Shown here: positions 37,547-51,187 of the stretch, in pieces
Layout: each line of letters begins with the position of its first letter
Position numbering within the stretch: position 1 is the stretch's first letter
DNA from: Collybiopsis luxurians FD-317 M1
Taxonomy: Eukaryota > Basidiomycota > Agaricomycetes > Agaricales > Omphalotaceae
Length of the DNA stretch: 64,000 nucleotides
Assembly: GCA_000827265.1 (NCBI GenBank)
Contig: KN834821.1
Span: 1 to 64,000 of the forward strand
Direction: 5' to 3'
Made by a program: the position numbers and the translations under genes
Notes under the pieces: model-generated
What the model saw: only the letters and a program-made list of their open reading frames with translations
What the model was told of the DNA's origin: nothing
Database searches by the model: none

Positions 37547-38948
37547 CTATGATGATCCGATACCAGCTAATACTTTAAACACTTGATCCTGACGGTCCTT
37601 GAATGCCTTGAGATGGGTCAAACCTAAGCTAAGTCCGTTTATGCGATTAGCAAAGGCCACAGCCCTTCCTTCCACACTCCTTCTGCCATTCTCACCATCT
37701 CTATGCTGAGTCGAGCAGCCTACTCCCTCCAATAACATCTGTTTAACTCTTTCCATCCGCGGAGTTGGGATATCTTGCCCCCGAGCAGCATACTTCATGG
37801 CTGTTGCATCATCGGCCTCTTGAAGCTCTGTCGCTTGTCGTCCTATTGCCGCCAGCTCCAGCATGAATCGTCGCAGAGGTAGTGGACAGTCTTCAAGGCT
37901 TAAAGGCGTTCCGAGGACGCCTACCACAGACCCATCTGGCGTCATAGATGTGGTAGCCACATCAAGAACCGCAAATGCAACTGCCGCAAAATACGCCCGA
38001 GGAGGATCGAGCTTTAGCATCCCACGCAAGGTTGGCTGTCGTTCTAAAGCATCACCGAGAGCCGCATAAAGAGTTTCACGAATGAATTCAATAGCGGGAG
38101 AGTCTGGAGTAAGAATAGTGGGTGAAGGACTGCGGCTAGGCCATCCACTACTGCTACTGGGAGCATAGGGAGAAAGATGAGAAGGTGATTGCGGAGGAAC
38201 GTCACTAGAGTTATGGGACGGCGAAGGTGGTGGGAGAGAGAGAGATTGGGTATTCGGAGAAGACTGCAGTGACGAAGGAGGAGAAGCCTCATATGAAGGC
38301 GGGGGAACGAACGAAGCCTTCTTGGCAGCAGGACTTTCAGGTGATGCTCCAGAGTCCAATGCCGCCTGCAAATCCGAAGCATACCGATCTTGAAATGAGC
38401 GTCGTTGGCTGATCTCGATTGCAACAGCTCGTAGATCAGCTGCAATTCCATGGATGGCAGGATCTAAAGGTGAGCATAAAGGCTCGAGATTACAGATGAT
38501 CCGAGCGAGATCATGCTGATATTCTGGGGCCAGAGACTGTATGGCAGGCACAGTCTGTGCCCATACGCGAAGAAACGATGCGAAAGCAGGAGGGCAATTC
38601 TCTGCAGAAAGTTCCGTTGGATCAGCGTTCTTGTTATGTCGAGGAAGAGGAACCGAAGGAGGATTAGTAGTACTGCGTAATGCTGCAAAATAGAGACACA
38701 AAGCAGGTCCTGAGAGTAAAACAATCATGAATAGAGAAACAACAGGTTATTGAGAAGGAAGTACTACCAGTTATCATTAAATCGCCTTCTGCGCTACTCA
38801 GCAGATCCGCATCAAGTAATCTTTCCACTTTCGCTTGAGTTAAAGAAGACTTGAGATAGCTATGAAAGCTGTCCTGAATGTACTGCTCAGTGAGCTGAGT
38901 GCCACTGCGAGTCCGGGTATGTGTAGGGGAAGACTGAGAGCGCGACAT
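37547..38948 (-). CDS. Ser/Pro-rich hypothetical protein (447 aa)
   Basis: Two minus-strand exons, 38948-38768 and 38709-37547, joined by a 58-nt intron in phase, give 447 residues. The N-terminal part is mainly helical (LTEQYIQDSFHSYLKSSL, KVERLLDADLLSSAEGDL). A segment with EYQHDLARIICNLEPLCSPL and RRSFQDRYASDLQAAL follows. The middle is a low-complexity Ser/Pro linker (SFVPPPSYEASPPSSLQ). The C-terminal domain includes IEFIRETLYAALGDALE, PPRAYFAAVAFAVLDVA and NRINGLSLGLTHLKAFKD. No signal peptide or clear transmembrane helix is visible. The order helical domain, disordered linker, helical domain suggests a scaffold or regulatory protein, but that is a guess. It looks intact and starts 315 bp upstream of the glutathione S-transferase start... 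on the same strand. Confidence 0.75.
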
Positions 38949-41900
38949 GGGGGTTGGGTACAAAGGTGTTCAGCACCGCACGCATGAGATCATCGATGAC
39001 GAAGCACGTGACTAGTACCGCCACAAAAAAATTATCTTTGATCCGTCTCACTTTGTCCGTTCCTATCACCCTCCGACCCCGACTTTATCACCCTCCAACC
39101 CCGACTTTCAACCATGAAAAGGTCTCGCAAGGCGAAATTTCAGAGCTGATTAAAGGTTTCTCTCTACGCATATGGCTTATTACTTGTTACTTAGAAACTT
39201 CATTAGCTCAGATGGCTCGGGGGCAACATACCGATGAATACTCCCTAATGCTTCACACCCACCAACTGCCGTAGTCCTCGCATATTGCTGAAGAATCCCG
39301 CACTTGCTTGCGCTAGAACGAATAGTTAAAGTCGCAATATCTTCACTTTCGAATCTTGACGGCGGAAGGCCATCAGCAACGATCAGCCCAAATCCCACAC
39401 TTACCTCTGAACGTTCTACTCTCGCGGGGTATCATTGGTCAAAAGTTGATGCTGATGAAATCCCGCCCTCTGGCTGCTGTTACTCAAGCATTCGGTCCTG
39501 CTTCCGGACTCAGAAATGTTCTGTGCGTACAATTTTTCTGTTCGCTTTTCAAAGTAAACACGGATTACTGGGAACACCGAAAATGAATTTCAATCCCTTA
39601 AAAGGAAATAGCTCATAGAAAGATAATTAATCCTGGCTAAGCTGGTCCTTCCAAATTTCTTTTGTTCCTCTTTCCTTTTCTGTGCCTATGAGCGCCGAGT
39701 GTTACTGAAAAAAGTGTGACAGCCCTGATCACAGAGCACCGACTGTGAGAAAAATCGGTGTACCACCCAGAGCATAAAAATTTTACATTCATCTCTTCGG
39801 GCCTCGACGGGCGTCGATATTCGGGGACATTAAAGGAAATACTTAACTTTCGACAAATGCGGAAAGAAGCACCTTTCCGGGTAGCTCGCGGGAGTGAGAT
39901 CCTTGCGTGGGACTTCAATCCGAACCATTTTTCATTACGGACAGAGAAAAAAGGAATGAATGCCAACCCTACTTTAGCCAACTCTTATTATTGATGATAG
40001 CCTGGAAAGTCTCGAAAACAAGCATAGAAACAAATCATTTTAATGCAAGTGCGTAATCGTGGGATACGCACTGATATGGACTTACTTTGAACCTTTGATC
40101 GACCAGTCCAGACTTCCTGGGCGAATCTCTTCTATTCACAAAGAATCGCCTGAGTATAGTATCACATGTTGATTGATTTTTCGAAGTACATTTCGAACGA
40201 TGAAGACGCATTGGAGATTGCTCTCGGAACAGCTATCCGAATGCGATACTATTGACTCGGATCGCATTCATTTACGGGTAGTACAGATTCACGTGAATAA
40301 GGCAGGGGCTGGTACCTATAGAGATTTATGTATTTAGATACCCCTTTCAGAAATTGAGTTCGTACATCCTTGCACATTACAGTGTTGAAAGCTGAATTCA
40401 TACACATTGCGAGTATATCCTGCCCCCCAAAACTTGTTGAGGTCCCCTACTTTAGCGTCTATCTGCCGATCCCGCAGGCATCGAGCTATACATGTGATGT
40501 CCATTCTGGAGAATACATGTTGGCGAAGAGTTATCAACGGCACTGATCGGGTGTTATATCCAGACTGCGTTGTACGATAACAATGTACATACCCATAGAT
40601 TATGCATTCTTGATTCTTCAATCCTGTATGTATTCACACTGACAGTTTGTCTGGGATAGAATAACCCTGGAGGACCCTTGAGGCGGCGGAAAAATTGAAA
40701 CGATTCGAGGCTGACAGCGGGAAGCCTTGAACTTTGTACAATAGATGAATGAATACAGTGATAAGATTCGACGATCCTTCTGATGCGAGTCGCAACATCC
40801 CGCAACCGTCATATTTACGCGCAAGATAGTAAGGGTCATCGAATTTCTGGACACAAGACATCTCCTTGCATCTCCGAACAAACAATGCGTGTTTGCACGT
40901 ACTTGCACGCCAGCTGTCTACAAAGTGTAAGCAGCCAGGAACAAACGGAACACTTTGTTGTCGAACAGACCACCTTTCATTGGCTAAAGAGTTCTGAGAG
41001 GCTGAAAACATCATATGATTGTTCCGCCTTTGGAGGAGGATTGCGGATACTCGTCTATTCTCGTAGGTCCTCGCCTGCTTATCAGCGCCAGTGAGGTAAG
41101 AGACCGGTTACCTGTTCACTCCGAATTCTTTAATTTTTCTTCTCTGAAAGTCTGGGACAGCACTCCGCTACTACCGGTCTTGTAGACATTAACGGCTCGA
41201 ACCAGTTTCCGAAGTCAATGGGAGTATGATAAGGGGAGATTGCGAGCAATATCTGCAGGCACTTATCATTGTTGCTTAAGCTCCGCAGTCAACTCCCGGC
41301 CAGTCTTGCTAGACTTCTCATTGTCAGCAACATAGATATATATAACGAGACGTATCAGGATGTAGGACATATCGTAGCGTTTTGATTGGAGAGTCGTGGC
41401 GCGGGCAAACTGCTTACTTCTGATAGCCGAACATGATGGTAATCTATACATTTAAGTTCCGGATCCGGAAGACGTCGTGCAAAGGATAGGGTGGATAGTA
41501 GTCCCGACGTATTACTTGCACCGTCACAGTGAGATCTCAGCTTTTTCGTCAAAAAAATCTCCGCGTTATTTACAGGTGAAGGAGAAAAAGGGCAGCGAAA
41601 AAGACGGCCGCAGTGATCCCTCTAACCGACTGTTGCGGCGTCGCTGTAATATCTCTTGCGTTTGATTCTCCGAAGAGCCCAGGAAAATCCCGAGTGCCTA
41701 GAAGCACAGCTGGACAATATCAGGATCTAACTCAAGGGAGTTCAGAGAGTCCAAAAAGTCCAGCAGCTCGAAGATATAGAACGAATAAAAGTGAAAATTT
41801 TATCCGGGTTTAGAAAGTTCGATTTGATACGAGATATGCATTATATGAAATGCTAGTGTCTTTTGACGAGCGGACTCTTCGCCAACCCGTTTGAGCTTAA

Positions 41901-42667
41901 TTGGTCTTGAACCAACTCGGATACCAATCACTGTTTGCGATCGACATCGGTCCTAGGACTTTTCCTTTCAGTTGTGCCAAGGAGATTAGCGCATTACGTT
42001 CTCCCGCGTCGGGGCTTGGAGTGGTTTCTCATACATCCATACCTAAATATTCATCAGCCTCTTTCCTGCTGAACAGGACCCACCATGCAAGCAACTCAAG
42101 GGAATATTGGTATTTCTATTTCAACAAAGGTCACGATTTCTCCGCCCTCTTCCACTAGATATCGCAGCTTTGTGTTTGAGGAAAGGATTATGCAATGAAA
42201 TGCGACACATGCTGATATATCATGACCTTGGTGAGTGCAAGTGCATCTTGAGCGGTGTGTCATTGACTTCCTTCCTGTCGACTCGAAGGTTAACAGTGAC
42301 AGTGGTCCAGGTTTAGAGTTCATACTCGACACTTGCAGAAACCTGTCGCGCCAGAAGCGTGACCTGGGCGGAGCCTCTCGATTTTCCCCCTGATGCACCC
42401 TTCAAAAAATTTTTGGTAGTCAATAAGGTTGTTTCGTTTTCTATAATATACATTGGGCAGAACCTAGGTCATCATATGAAATCCTAAAGGTAGACAGGTA
42501 GTAAGTAGTTGTTGTAACTCTTGCGGTTGTGTATTATCGATCAGCTTTCATTTGACGTATACAGTGGTATACTTTGAAAAGGACAGTGGATGTCAGGCGC
42601 GTTCAGCTTGGTGACTTATGTCGAAGGCACGTTTGGCTGGATAGTCAAATATGAAAAGGGTTCTCTC
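38949..42667. other. Intergenic, no gene recognised
   Basis: Frames of 80-126 codons overlap on both strands (39.6-40.0 kb, 40.6-41.1 kb). None shows motifs, phase-consistent introns or a promoter I would trust. Confidence 0.4.
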
Positions 42668-42699
42668 CAAGCATACAAGGCATCAAGCATACAAGGCAA
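42668..42699 (+). repeat. 16-bp tandem duplication at the tRNA 5' edge
   Basis: CAAGCATACAAGGCAT (42668-42683) is followed directly by CAAGCATACAAGGCAA (42684-42699), one mismatch. The second copy runs five bases into the tRNA gene, so the duplication includes its first bases. Confidence 0.8.
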
Positions 42700-42792
42700 G
42701 ATGGCCGAGCGGTTAAGGCGTGTGACTCAAGTGCTTTGGCGCTTCCTTTCTCATGGGCGAATGTCCGCGTGGGTTCAAATCCCACTCTTGTC
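42695..42792 (+). tRNA. tRNA-Leu(CAA) with a 16-nt intron
   Basis: The acceptor arms GGCAAGA and TCTTGTC pair over seven positions with one G-U. The D arm is GCC-GAGCGGTTAA-GGC and the T arm is GTGGG-TTCAAAT-CCCAC. A long variable arm (GGGC-GAAT-GTCC) marks a class II tRNA. The anticodon loop reads CT-CAA-G followed by an intron of about 16 nt after the base next to the anticodon, the canonical site. Removing it leaves 82 nt, the right size for tRNA-Leu. The anticodon stem TGTGA/TCTCA has one T-T mismatch, which lowers confidence in the exact intron edges or in function. Confidence 0.85.
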
Positions 42793-42796
42793 ATGC

Positions 42797-42801
42797 TTTT
42801 T
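42797..42801 (+). terminator. RNA polymerase III terminator of the tRNA
   Basis: A run of five T starts five bases after the tRNA 3' end, the usual Pol III stop signal. Confidence 0.7.
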
Positions 42802-45800
42802 ATCCGTGATTGCTGCTCTATAGGTCCGTACTCTGTGATGAGATGGTCAGCTCCCACAAACCCCAGTATTTTTCACGTCTGGTGACTCCGTGCCTTATCT
42901 CCTTGTGGTTTTTTCAGATGCCTAGAGCATACTTCCGCCGAAAGCAAAAGGTAGCTCAAGCCAACATTCTGGATCTCATTGTGATAGATAGCTTACTGTA
43001 AGGAATAGCGGGAGAAGGCAGGGGACGGACCGCAACAGCCGCGAGCTGGAAGCGGGACCGAACTGGGACGACAGTGGATGGACACGGTGCAAATGATGCA
43101 TTTGACAGTTGGAAAAACCACTATCTCAAGACCTTCTTAGGTACATGCGTAAAAAAAACTAAGCAGAGAATCACGAGACATTCAGCAAAAGTCCTGCCTG
43201 ATTTGAATACTGTATTCAGATGCGCAAATCCGTATAATCTAATTTGGATCACCGGCTCAAGTAAGCAAAACTCCCTGCAGGCGTGAGATATGAGACAAAT
43301 TCAGGACGTACTAAGTAAATAGATCAAATTGAAGTTTGCAACTTCTACCGGCGAGATAAAAGGCACATATACGTGTTAATAACAATTTACTAATCTTGGA
43401 CATATCTGTATGTGGTCGGAAAGATTGAGGGAAACAATGCGCGAGATCCACAATCATCTGCGCATTTAGGTCGCTGGTCAGTTATCATAATTATCATAAG
43501 ACATTGTAAGTTCAGATTGCGACGAAAACGGCAGATTATCTTCCGGAGAGTCCGTGATTCTCTTGACTTGTCAAAGAAGACCTTAATTTGAGGAAATTTG
43601 ACAGAAACAGGCAGCACGAATGCGGGGAATAACTTTTCCGAGTGGTAAACGATAAAAATATGCAGATATCAAGGTCAGAACATCGTAAATATGCAGGGAA
43701 AATATGGTATACGAAAAGAGAACAAGATGAGGCGCAGAAAGACCCCATTGATGGGCAGATCGCATACACCCTGGTGTAAGTGGTATTAGAAGCTCAGTTC
43801 GGAGCCGCAAGCCTCACAGATCTGCACGATAAGTGCACTTGAAAGGAAGTTTGATGCAGGTGAACCTCGAATACTAGGCTGATATTGGGAGGTGTAAGTA
43901 ACCTGCAAGTAGAGATTTATAGCTCATATGCGACCTGGTTCGACGTCAGAAGTATTTTGCGAGAACCGAATTTGCCGACGGTGAAACCGCACCAGCTGAG
44001 TTATGAACAGTATTTCGGGGGATTTGACTTTCATAAAATTGGTGACGGATGAGATTGGATGAATATCTACGATATGCTACCTAACCTTAAGATCTTGACC
44101 TAATAATCCAGCCACACATTTAGCACAGTGTGCTATCTCCGCTCGAATTATGATAGGTACAGCTATCCGTGAGGCAGCGGGAACCTACCCAAAATGGCCA
44201 GTCATGAGGTAGCGGCGAGCTGATACAAATCCTTTTCCTTTGCATAAGTCCTGACATATACATCAAATATGCGGATGAGCACCGTTACCCAGTTGACCCA
44301 CATTCCTCAACGGCATTTGTCCCGAATGTGCTATAAACCAATTAAGCTGGGAGTGAACGAAGCCTCTCCCGATTAGCCTCGTGTCTTCGAAGGTTCTCCC
44401 GAGAAGGGAATAGAGCGGGAGAATAAGGATCGTAGCTCAATATGAGTATTGCCTCGCTGTGCGTGCATTCAACGGTAGACCGGTAGTAATTGCTGTATAG
44501 AGAGAAGATATTATGTAGCACGGCGGAAAGTGAATTATTAGTGACAACCGACCGAGAACAAAGTAGATGTATTGAATTACACTTAGACGGTACGGAAAGA
44601 CAAGAGTGATGAGCGGGGATTTGAAAGAAAACATCAAAATGCAGTGGATCAAACCATTATTTCCGTTCTGAAAGAGAAAGGCTCGCTTCGATGTTACTGC
44701 GCCTCCCCCAAATATATACCGAGATTATAAAGAAGGTACTTAGATGGCACATTGCGGGAGCGATTGTGAAGATAGGACCGTAGTGGAGGTATCGGGATTC
44801 AGATGGGAACGATGACTTACTGTTTCCTTCTTTTGCTAGGCAAACGCAACATTCAGATTTAACAGAATGTTATAGAGAAGCAAAAGGGGAGCATACTAAG
44901 AATGATGGCCACTGTACAAGTGATAGTTTAACGAGGTGTCGAACACTTTGTGTCTAGTTTGAATGCTTGTGGCGAAATTAAATATCGGAGTTCATGCATT
45001 TACTACGCGCGGGTTCCTCTACTTACCTGCACGTCGCCTGCCCAAGAAGCTATGCGAATGACAATGGATAAAGGGGGAAGCGAGTAAAGCATAAATTACT
45101 TTAATATCGCAAAGAAGTGCAACTTCGTTCAGTGATCAAAATGATCTCGACTGCCAATCGAGTGTCAACGACTTCAACATCGCTTGGCGATTGAGTAACG
45201 AAAGGAAGAATCCATTCGGAAGAATATTACCCCTCGACAGCCCTCGAGCTACTGAGTTTCCACTGCTTGTCAACTGATTTCAGCAAGGATTGCTTCGAGA
45301 ATAGCGATGACTTCGGGACGGAGTGATGTTTCACGAAGACTGCCGCAAGAAGATTTTGGTAACGATTTTGTTTATTAACAGCATTGCGGCGGAGCAATGT
45401 GCGATTACTGATACTTACTCCTTCAAGTCAAGAAAAAAACAGATACCAGTTTTTCATTCGGGTGTTATTGACACTGGTCCCATCATCCAAATCGGCTACA
45501 CTTTACTGGATAGGATTGACGGGAAGCCTCGAGGCATTTCCCTCGGCAAATGGCAAGTTTAGAGTATCGGTGGCGTCGGGAAACCCACAGAGAATAGATA
45601 TTGCATCAAACTGTTGTCGAGGACTATTCAGGAGATAGATACGAAGAAGCGCCATTGCGGGAGGTATTGATGAAAAAAAAAAAAAGACGGGGGGGAAAGT
45701 ATGATATCTAATTACTGAAGCGAATTCTAAGGATAAAGAATCCATCCGCGAGCTCATCGGTACCAGTTTTCATTAGGAAAAATCCGCCTGTTTGGGCCTG

Positions 45801-48768
45801 GGTATGGGATAGACGATCCTGCTTCGACTTCGATCGGAATTTAACCAAGAGAATGATTCTAATACGGTGAGAAACACATTGGACGAGAAAGCCAGAGCTC
45901 TGGATTTGGGGAGCTATGACGCAGGTTGTGAGCTTCTGTCTATCCGAAAGCCTAAGGAAGCTACTATGATATTCCCTTGCAAATTTTGTATCATGGATGA
46001 CACACAGGCCGTTCTGGATGAAAGAGCGTATTGAAACGAAGTCGACGCTGCTAAGCGGTCCGACCCAGTCCGACCCGATGACCTCATGACCAGAACATTC
46101 CTTCCTCCGTTTCCCCCTTCTTGCTGGAGGCAAAAGCACCCTAATTTTATCACCGTCTGGAATGCCATCTGTCCTCTGTGCTTATCTCAATGGATGCAAC
46201 TCAAAATCCAAATCGAACCTAATACAGGACACAAGATTCATACTCCAATCCTGGAAGGACGATGGAGGTGTTTTTGTTTCATTTTTGGCAAATTTCCTCA
46301 TGCGACCATTTTTAATGTGTTTCCTTACTGTACCCTCTGGCCTTCAGACAAGTGCGCATCGAGTCCGTGTTACTCCAACGCCCCTGGATCACGGTATCGA
46401 GGTGAACTATACCGCGAATTGAGTCGTGAAGGCTAAGTATGGCTTCAACTCGAAAGGATTTGGATCCTTCTCTCTAATTATAAAATGCCGCCGACGATGC
46501 TCGCTGAAATGTCCTGATCGTCGATACACTCAGAAGCCCGCTCAAAACCAACGTTTCGTATGAACACGCGGAATGACTACTGGCAAGCACTTGTGGACCG
46601 TAAATTCGCTCATTGTCTGGGCTAGCTATGCTCGGATGCTCCCAAAGGTAATAAATGTTCTTATGATTACGCGGATCAGTAACAGCTTCCTGACTGTTTG
46701 GGTTGTGAGGATTTGCAGCATGAAAGCGTCAGGAGAAGTTTGCATATTGAATTCATAGGGATCCTGGAGAACTGTACTCTTCAAGCGCGAGAATGCAAAC
46801 GGCTAATAGAGATAAAGGCACGGTGGCTGCTTCAAAGCAGCACTGAACCTTCTTGAGTCATATGTGGGAATTTTACGCGTGGTGGGTCGTTTCGGTCTGA
46901 CTTTAACGGTTCGACTTTCTTCCCCTCCTTTCCGTCTCGGTACAGGATTCAGTTGATCGACAAATCAGTTGACTTCACATTCTCTATTCTTCTCAGTGCC
47001 AGTTTTTTTTTCAAGAGCGTGTGCTTCGTGGGAGAGAATCTACGCATGATACCTCATCGAATCTGGGGATCGACCTAAATTTACCACCAGTCTATATGGC
47101 GGAAGTTCTTCAACCTTCCCCGCCCTCAGGATAACCCCTCTATCTCCGAATTTGACTAGCCTCTCTGCAGGGCTGAAGCTCAAGTAACCTGTCTAGGTTT
47201 AATGTGTAACATCAGTAATTCTGTACGAGCTGGTAAAAGCCTGTGAAGTCGTATTCAAGATTTTCTCAAAATTTTGTAGACTGGAATCACTGTATCACAT
47301 TTCATTGTCATTGTCATCCGCTATCACAGTTTGTGAATATGGGCCTGTTCTTCGTTTGAGTCGTATCTGCCTAAAATGCTAAAGCTACACTTCCGAGGCG
47401 TTCCCTACGTTCCTTAACTCTCAAGATATCGAATTGCGTTTGGTGCGTTGCACTCCATCTTCACCCTTACTGTAATATCTCTGAGACACCCCGATTTTCA
47501 TTGACTTTCTTGATAAACACGAGCAGTCCTTTCAGTTGAGACTCTAGGACAGGGAATTTCAGGATGGATCGTACAAGCGACGAAACTCGACTAAGGATGG
47601 GGAGAAGGCTGATCTTGTGTAAGTACTAATGCTCGAGGGCTACCATATCCGAGATGAACAATGGGAAAACTCGCTGACGCGATAGACTGAGCGTGGGTAT
47701 GGCGGGGTCGCCATAGGGAGAGTCCAAGTTGGGAAATTGCAGATTGGGGACTAAAAAGATGTAACAGGTTGCGAAACTTCTGTTGGACAGAATCTTGACT
47801 GTATCCAGTTTCGATATTCTTGGAGCGATGATTGTGTGACGGCATCTCTTGCATCCGGCCTTAACTTAGTTGGAGCGAGCTCTTCGAAAAAGAGACATGC
47901 CATGTTACTTCGGATTGGGTGGTTAAATTAAGCGTACTGAGAACGTACCGGCAAGACGTTTGAGGGTCGACTCGTTTTTCATTTTTCCTGGCATCAAACT
48001 GCAGTGGTAGGAGCACATAATGTCTGAACATGTTCCACTGAACTACAGATACCCGTAGTGGGCACGTGTGGCTGTGGGCTCCGAGTAGACTTGGAGCAAT
48101 AATAGAAAGCTAGGAAACATGCAGCGTCACGGTAGTGGAATAACCAGTCAAGAGTACAGATTTTAGGGCCAACACGCCATGTCATTTGCAAATCATGCGT
48201 ACCAACCCGGGATCAAAGTGAAAACACGGTGAAGACAAACAACAATTTTCTCGAAAGTTGGAGTTTACAGAATCTAAATGGAAATCTTTCGCAGGAAATA
48301 CGGAGTAATCTTGTACATATTATGCCTACCTACTCAACTACGTCGACCAATGTTTACTAACTCGCTTGTTTGTTGTACTTCGTCTGGGTCCTGTTAAGTC
48401 AGCCATTTCCCTCCGAATAAATTGATTAACAGTTCTGCAGCTTCAGCTCTTGGCCTCTGCGTTTCCTAATACAATTGAAGAATTGGGTTAAGTCTTCCTC
48501 GCCTATGCTGTTGAAACCTCTAAGTACTTGGCCAGTAATGCGGGTCTATGTCTCGGATTTGTTATGTCGGGAAGAGTGTTTAGCGACCATAGGTTGGAAG
48601 AGATGTTTTAGAAGCCTATACGTACTTATCAGCGACTGCCCAGCCATTCTAGTATCTAAATATAGCTCTGACGAATCGTCCATTCGCTTCGAAGTTCTGC
48701 TTACTAAGACTCTGGGAATCAGAGACTAGTTTGAGACTACATTTATTCGGTTCAGGATTTATAACCCC
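42802..48768. other. Gene-poor stretch with unassigned open frames
   Basis: The strongest frames are at 45708-46139 (minus, 143 codons) and 46162-46422 (plus, 86 codons). They overlap other open frames and carry no motif I recognise. An A13 run followed by GGGGGGG lies near 45672-45700. A purine-rich stretch at 43-45 kb shows no periodic repeat. No RNA gene seen apart from the tRNA just to the left. Confidence 0.4.
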
Positions 48769-48775
48769 ATAAAAG
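48769..48775 (+). promoter_or_regulatory. TATA-like element of the NmrA-like gene
   Basis: CATAAAA lies 51 bp before the ATG at 48820, in an otherwise unremarkable leader. Confidence 0.35.
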
Positions 48776-48819
48776 AAGACAGATTCTCCCTCAATTGACA
48801 TTTACTATCACCCTCAAGT

Positions 48820-49913
48820 ATGCCTTCTACTTCCACAGAAATTCGCACCATCGCTCTCGTCGGTTTAGGGGGCATTGGGACTCACATTCTCCGCGCTCTT
48901 CTCGCTGTTCCTAGTCCCACCAATCCCAAAGTCGTCATCTTAACACGCCCGGAATCATCTAAACCTCTCCCTCAAGACCTCTCGGCGTCATCATCCCTAC
49001 AGATCATCCACGTAGACTACAACAATGTTCAGGCACTCATCGATGTATTCAAAACTAATTACGTGGATATCGTCCTATCCACCTTGGCTAGAGGAGGCCT
49101 TAAAGCACAATTTACTTTAGCCGATGCAGCAAAGGCAAGCGGAACCGTTCAGTTGTTTGTACCATCTGAGTGGGGCTCGGCTACGGAGGGTGCAAAAGAA
49201 AGAGGGGAAAAGAGTCTTTTTGGTGCCAAGGATGAGTTTGCTGGTAAGTATCGTGCGCTCTATTGAATTTGGAAGAGATTATCGACTGACAATATCCGTA
49301 ATAAGAGTATCTCAAATCGATTCAGTTGCCTTACACGAGGATCTATGTAAGAATTTTATTCCAAGGCCTGAGTATCTTGCACACGGTTGAAATATTTCAG
49401 ACTGGATTTTTCCTCAGTAATCTACCGCGGATCGTTGGGATAGATGTAAATGATTGTGTCAATTTGATTGGGAAAGGTGAAACACCGTTCTCTACGACTA
49501 GTCAAGCTGATATTGGTGGTAAATATACTTGTTTATCTCAACTCCTTGTATCTCGCAAACTCACTTCGCTCCCGTATTCAGGTTTCACTGCACACGTCTT
49601 GACCACCCTTCCCCTCTCCTCCCCGCTCCTCGTGAACCAATCACTACGCATAGAAGGTGACCGTCTAACGTTCCTCGACCTCGCACGCATATTCGACAAA
49701 CCCATTGTCTCTTTACCAAAAGGCGAATTGGTTCCAGGAAAGAATGAAGACGAACGCCATTTCAGGACTTTTTTACAGTCAGAAGCCGAAGAGGGAGGGG
49801 CGAGCCTAGGATGGAATCGTTTGGCTGGAAGGGAGGAGGAAGGATTGGCGCGAAATGCGAATGGATTGTGGGAAGGTCATGTATGGGAGAAGGTTCAAAA
49901 GAACGAAGACTGA
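48820..49913 (+). CDS. NmrA-like / isoflavone-reductase-like NAD(P)-binding protein
   Basis: Four exons (48820-49243, 49306-49346, 49401-49518, 49582-49913) join in phase to give 304 residues, the usual size. The N-terminus holds the Rossmann strand and dinucleotide loop IRTIALVGLGGIGTHILRAL, a G-x-G-x-x-G pattern. A basic residue after strand 2 (VVILTRPESS) would favour NADP. The atypical-SDR pattern continues with VDIVLSTLARGGLKAQ and LFVPSEWGSATEGAKERGEK, the common V-P-S-E-W-G box. YLKSIQLPYTRIYTGFFLS follows in the substrate-side half. Such proteins are either small-molecule reductases or redox sensors that bind regulators, and sequence cannot decide which. No linked metabolic cluster is visible. 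Intact. Confidence 0.88.
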
Positions 49914-51131
49914 GGTTGGATCTACTACAATTGGTTGAATGTTAACTCAACATATTCAGTATTCCTGAAGGGCAGCGAAGAGGCTAAGGGCCAAAATGTA
50001 CCAAGCATGGTGCTTTGAAGTTTACTTCGTCACCGATGTTCATTATGATTGAGATTGGGGAGGGTGGTATGAACATGGTTCGCGTAAACATGCCCATTCG
50101 CGAAGGGAAGACCAGATAAGAGAAGAGTGAATGAACTTCAGAGTTTTTTCCTCGTAATTGAATGTTAATAACGACGCGTAGAAGTAAGCTAACTTCTCCG
50201 TGTGCAAGTATGATTATTTCGGAGAAGTAGCTCTTAATTAAGTCGTTAGTAAATCAGTTAGTACGCTGAGGAGCCTTAATATAACGCGCATGAACAGGTT
50301 TATTTTTATGTCTAGCTCCGTGGACTCGCAAGCCGAGGCTCGAATTACCCGACTTGTTTGCTAGTTAGTGCCCTACAGCTTTGTTCGCCCATGCCATAGA
50401 ACAGCATATACACACGATCCTGGTACGTGTACCATGATGAACCTGAAACATCTTGCTATCAGTGAACCTCGCTTTTATGAGGTGACAGATTGACACTAGG
50501 TATACTTCAAGGACTAAGAGAATGATTCGTGATCTTTCTTAAGAGAAGTTCTGCATCCATCATTTCATTCTCAGTGGCTGTAGTAAAAGCAAGTGTGTAT
50601 TGAGAAACGGATTAGCTTTCTGGGCATGCGAGGTGGTGGACTTCATTTAAGTATTATACCTCTCCGTTTAACACCTCTCTATTCCAGTGACCTTCATCCC
50701 AGCTGTTCTGTCAGTCAGTGTCTTTGGCAGATGAGGGGCAAAAAGATAGAGTTATGATGGAGTCGATCAGCAGGCAGTTCCTGTCGGGATTTTTAAAAAG
50801 TCAATAATTGCTGAAATAAGGAAAACTGCTATTGAAAAATGAAGTCCTGATTCAACTGAACGTAATGATATGACTGGAAAAAGTTCCAGATAAGTCTGGT
50901 TAGTGAAAAACCCTCCTTGCTTGACTCTGCTGAGTCGATCTCTTTCAAGTTTGCTCGACCTGAACATAATTCATCATTCATTTTGGACTTGATACGCTAT
51001 TCTATGATTGTGCCTACTTTTTACCGAATTGAAGATAGGAACTCATGGGTATGGGAACTTTTTCTCATGGGGATGATCATCATAGATAACTGAGGCGGTT
51101 CGAAAAGGCTTCCACTTCCTTGGGATGATCG
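49914..51131. other. Intergenic, no gene recognised
   Basis: Spacer with short frames only, none longer than 66 codons. It contains the 3' flank of the reductase gene and the upstream region of the membrane-protein gene. Confidence 0.5.
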
Positions 51132-51138
51132 TATAAAA
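51132..51138 (+). promoter_or_regulatory. TATA box of the membrane-protein gene
   Basis: TATAAAA lies 56 bp before the ATG at 51188. Confidence 0.5.
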
Positions 51139-51187
51139 GGAAAGTTGGTAAAGGGTCCTCACTCACACTATTTCTATTACTTCCACC

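Noticed and set aside
42590..42823. 77-codon frame over the tRNA as a protein gene
   Set aside because: It reads straight through the tRNA-Leu gene and is explained by it.
45660..45700. A13/G7 run as a transposon tail
   Set aside because: No target-site duplication or coding remnant of a retroelement lies beside it.
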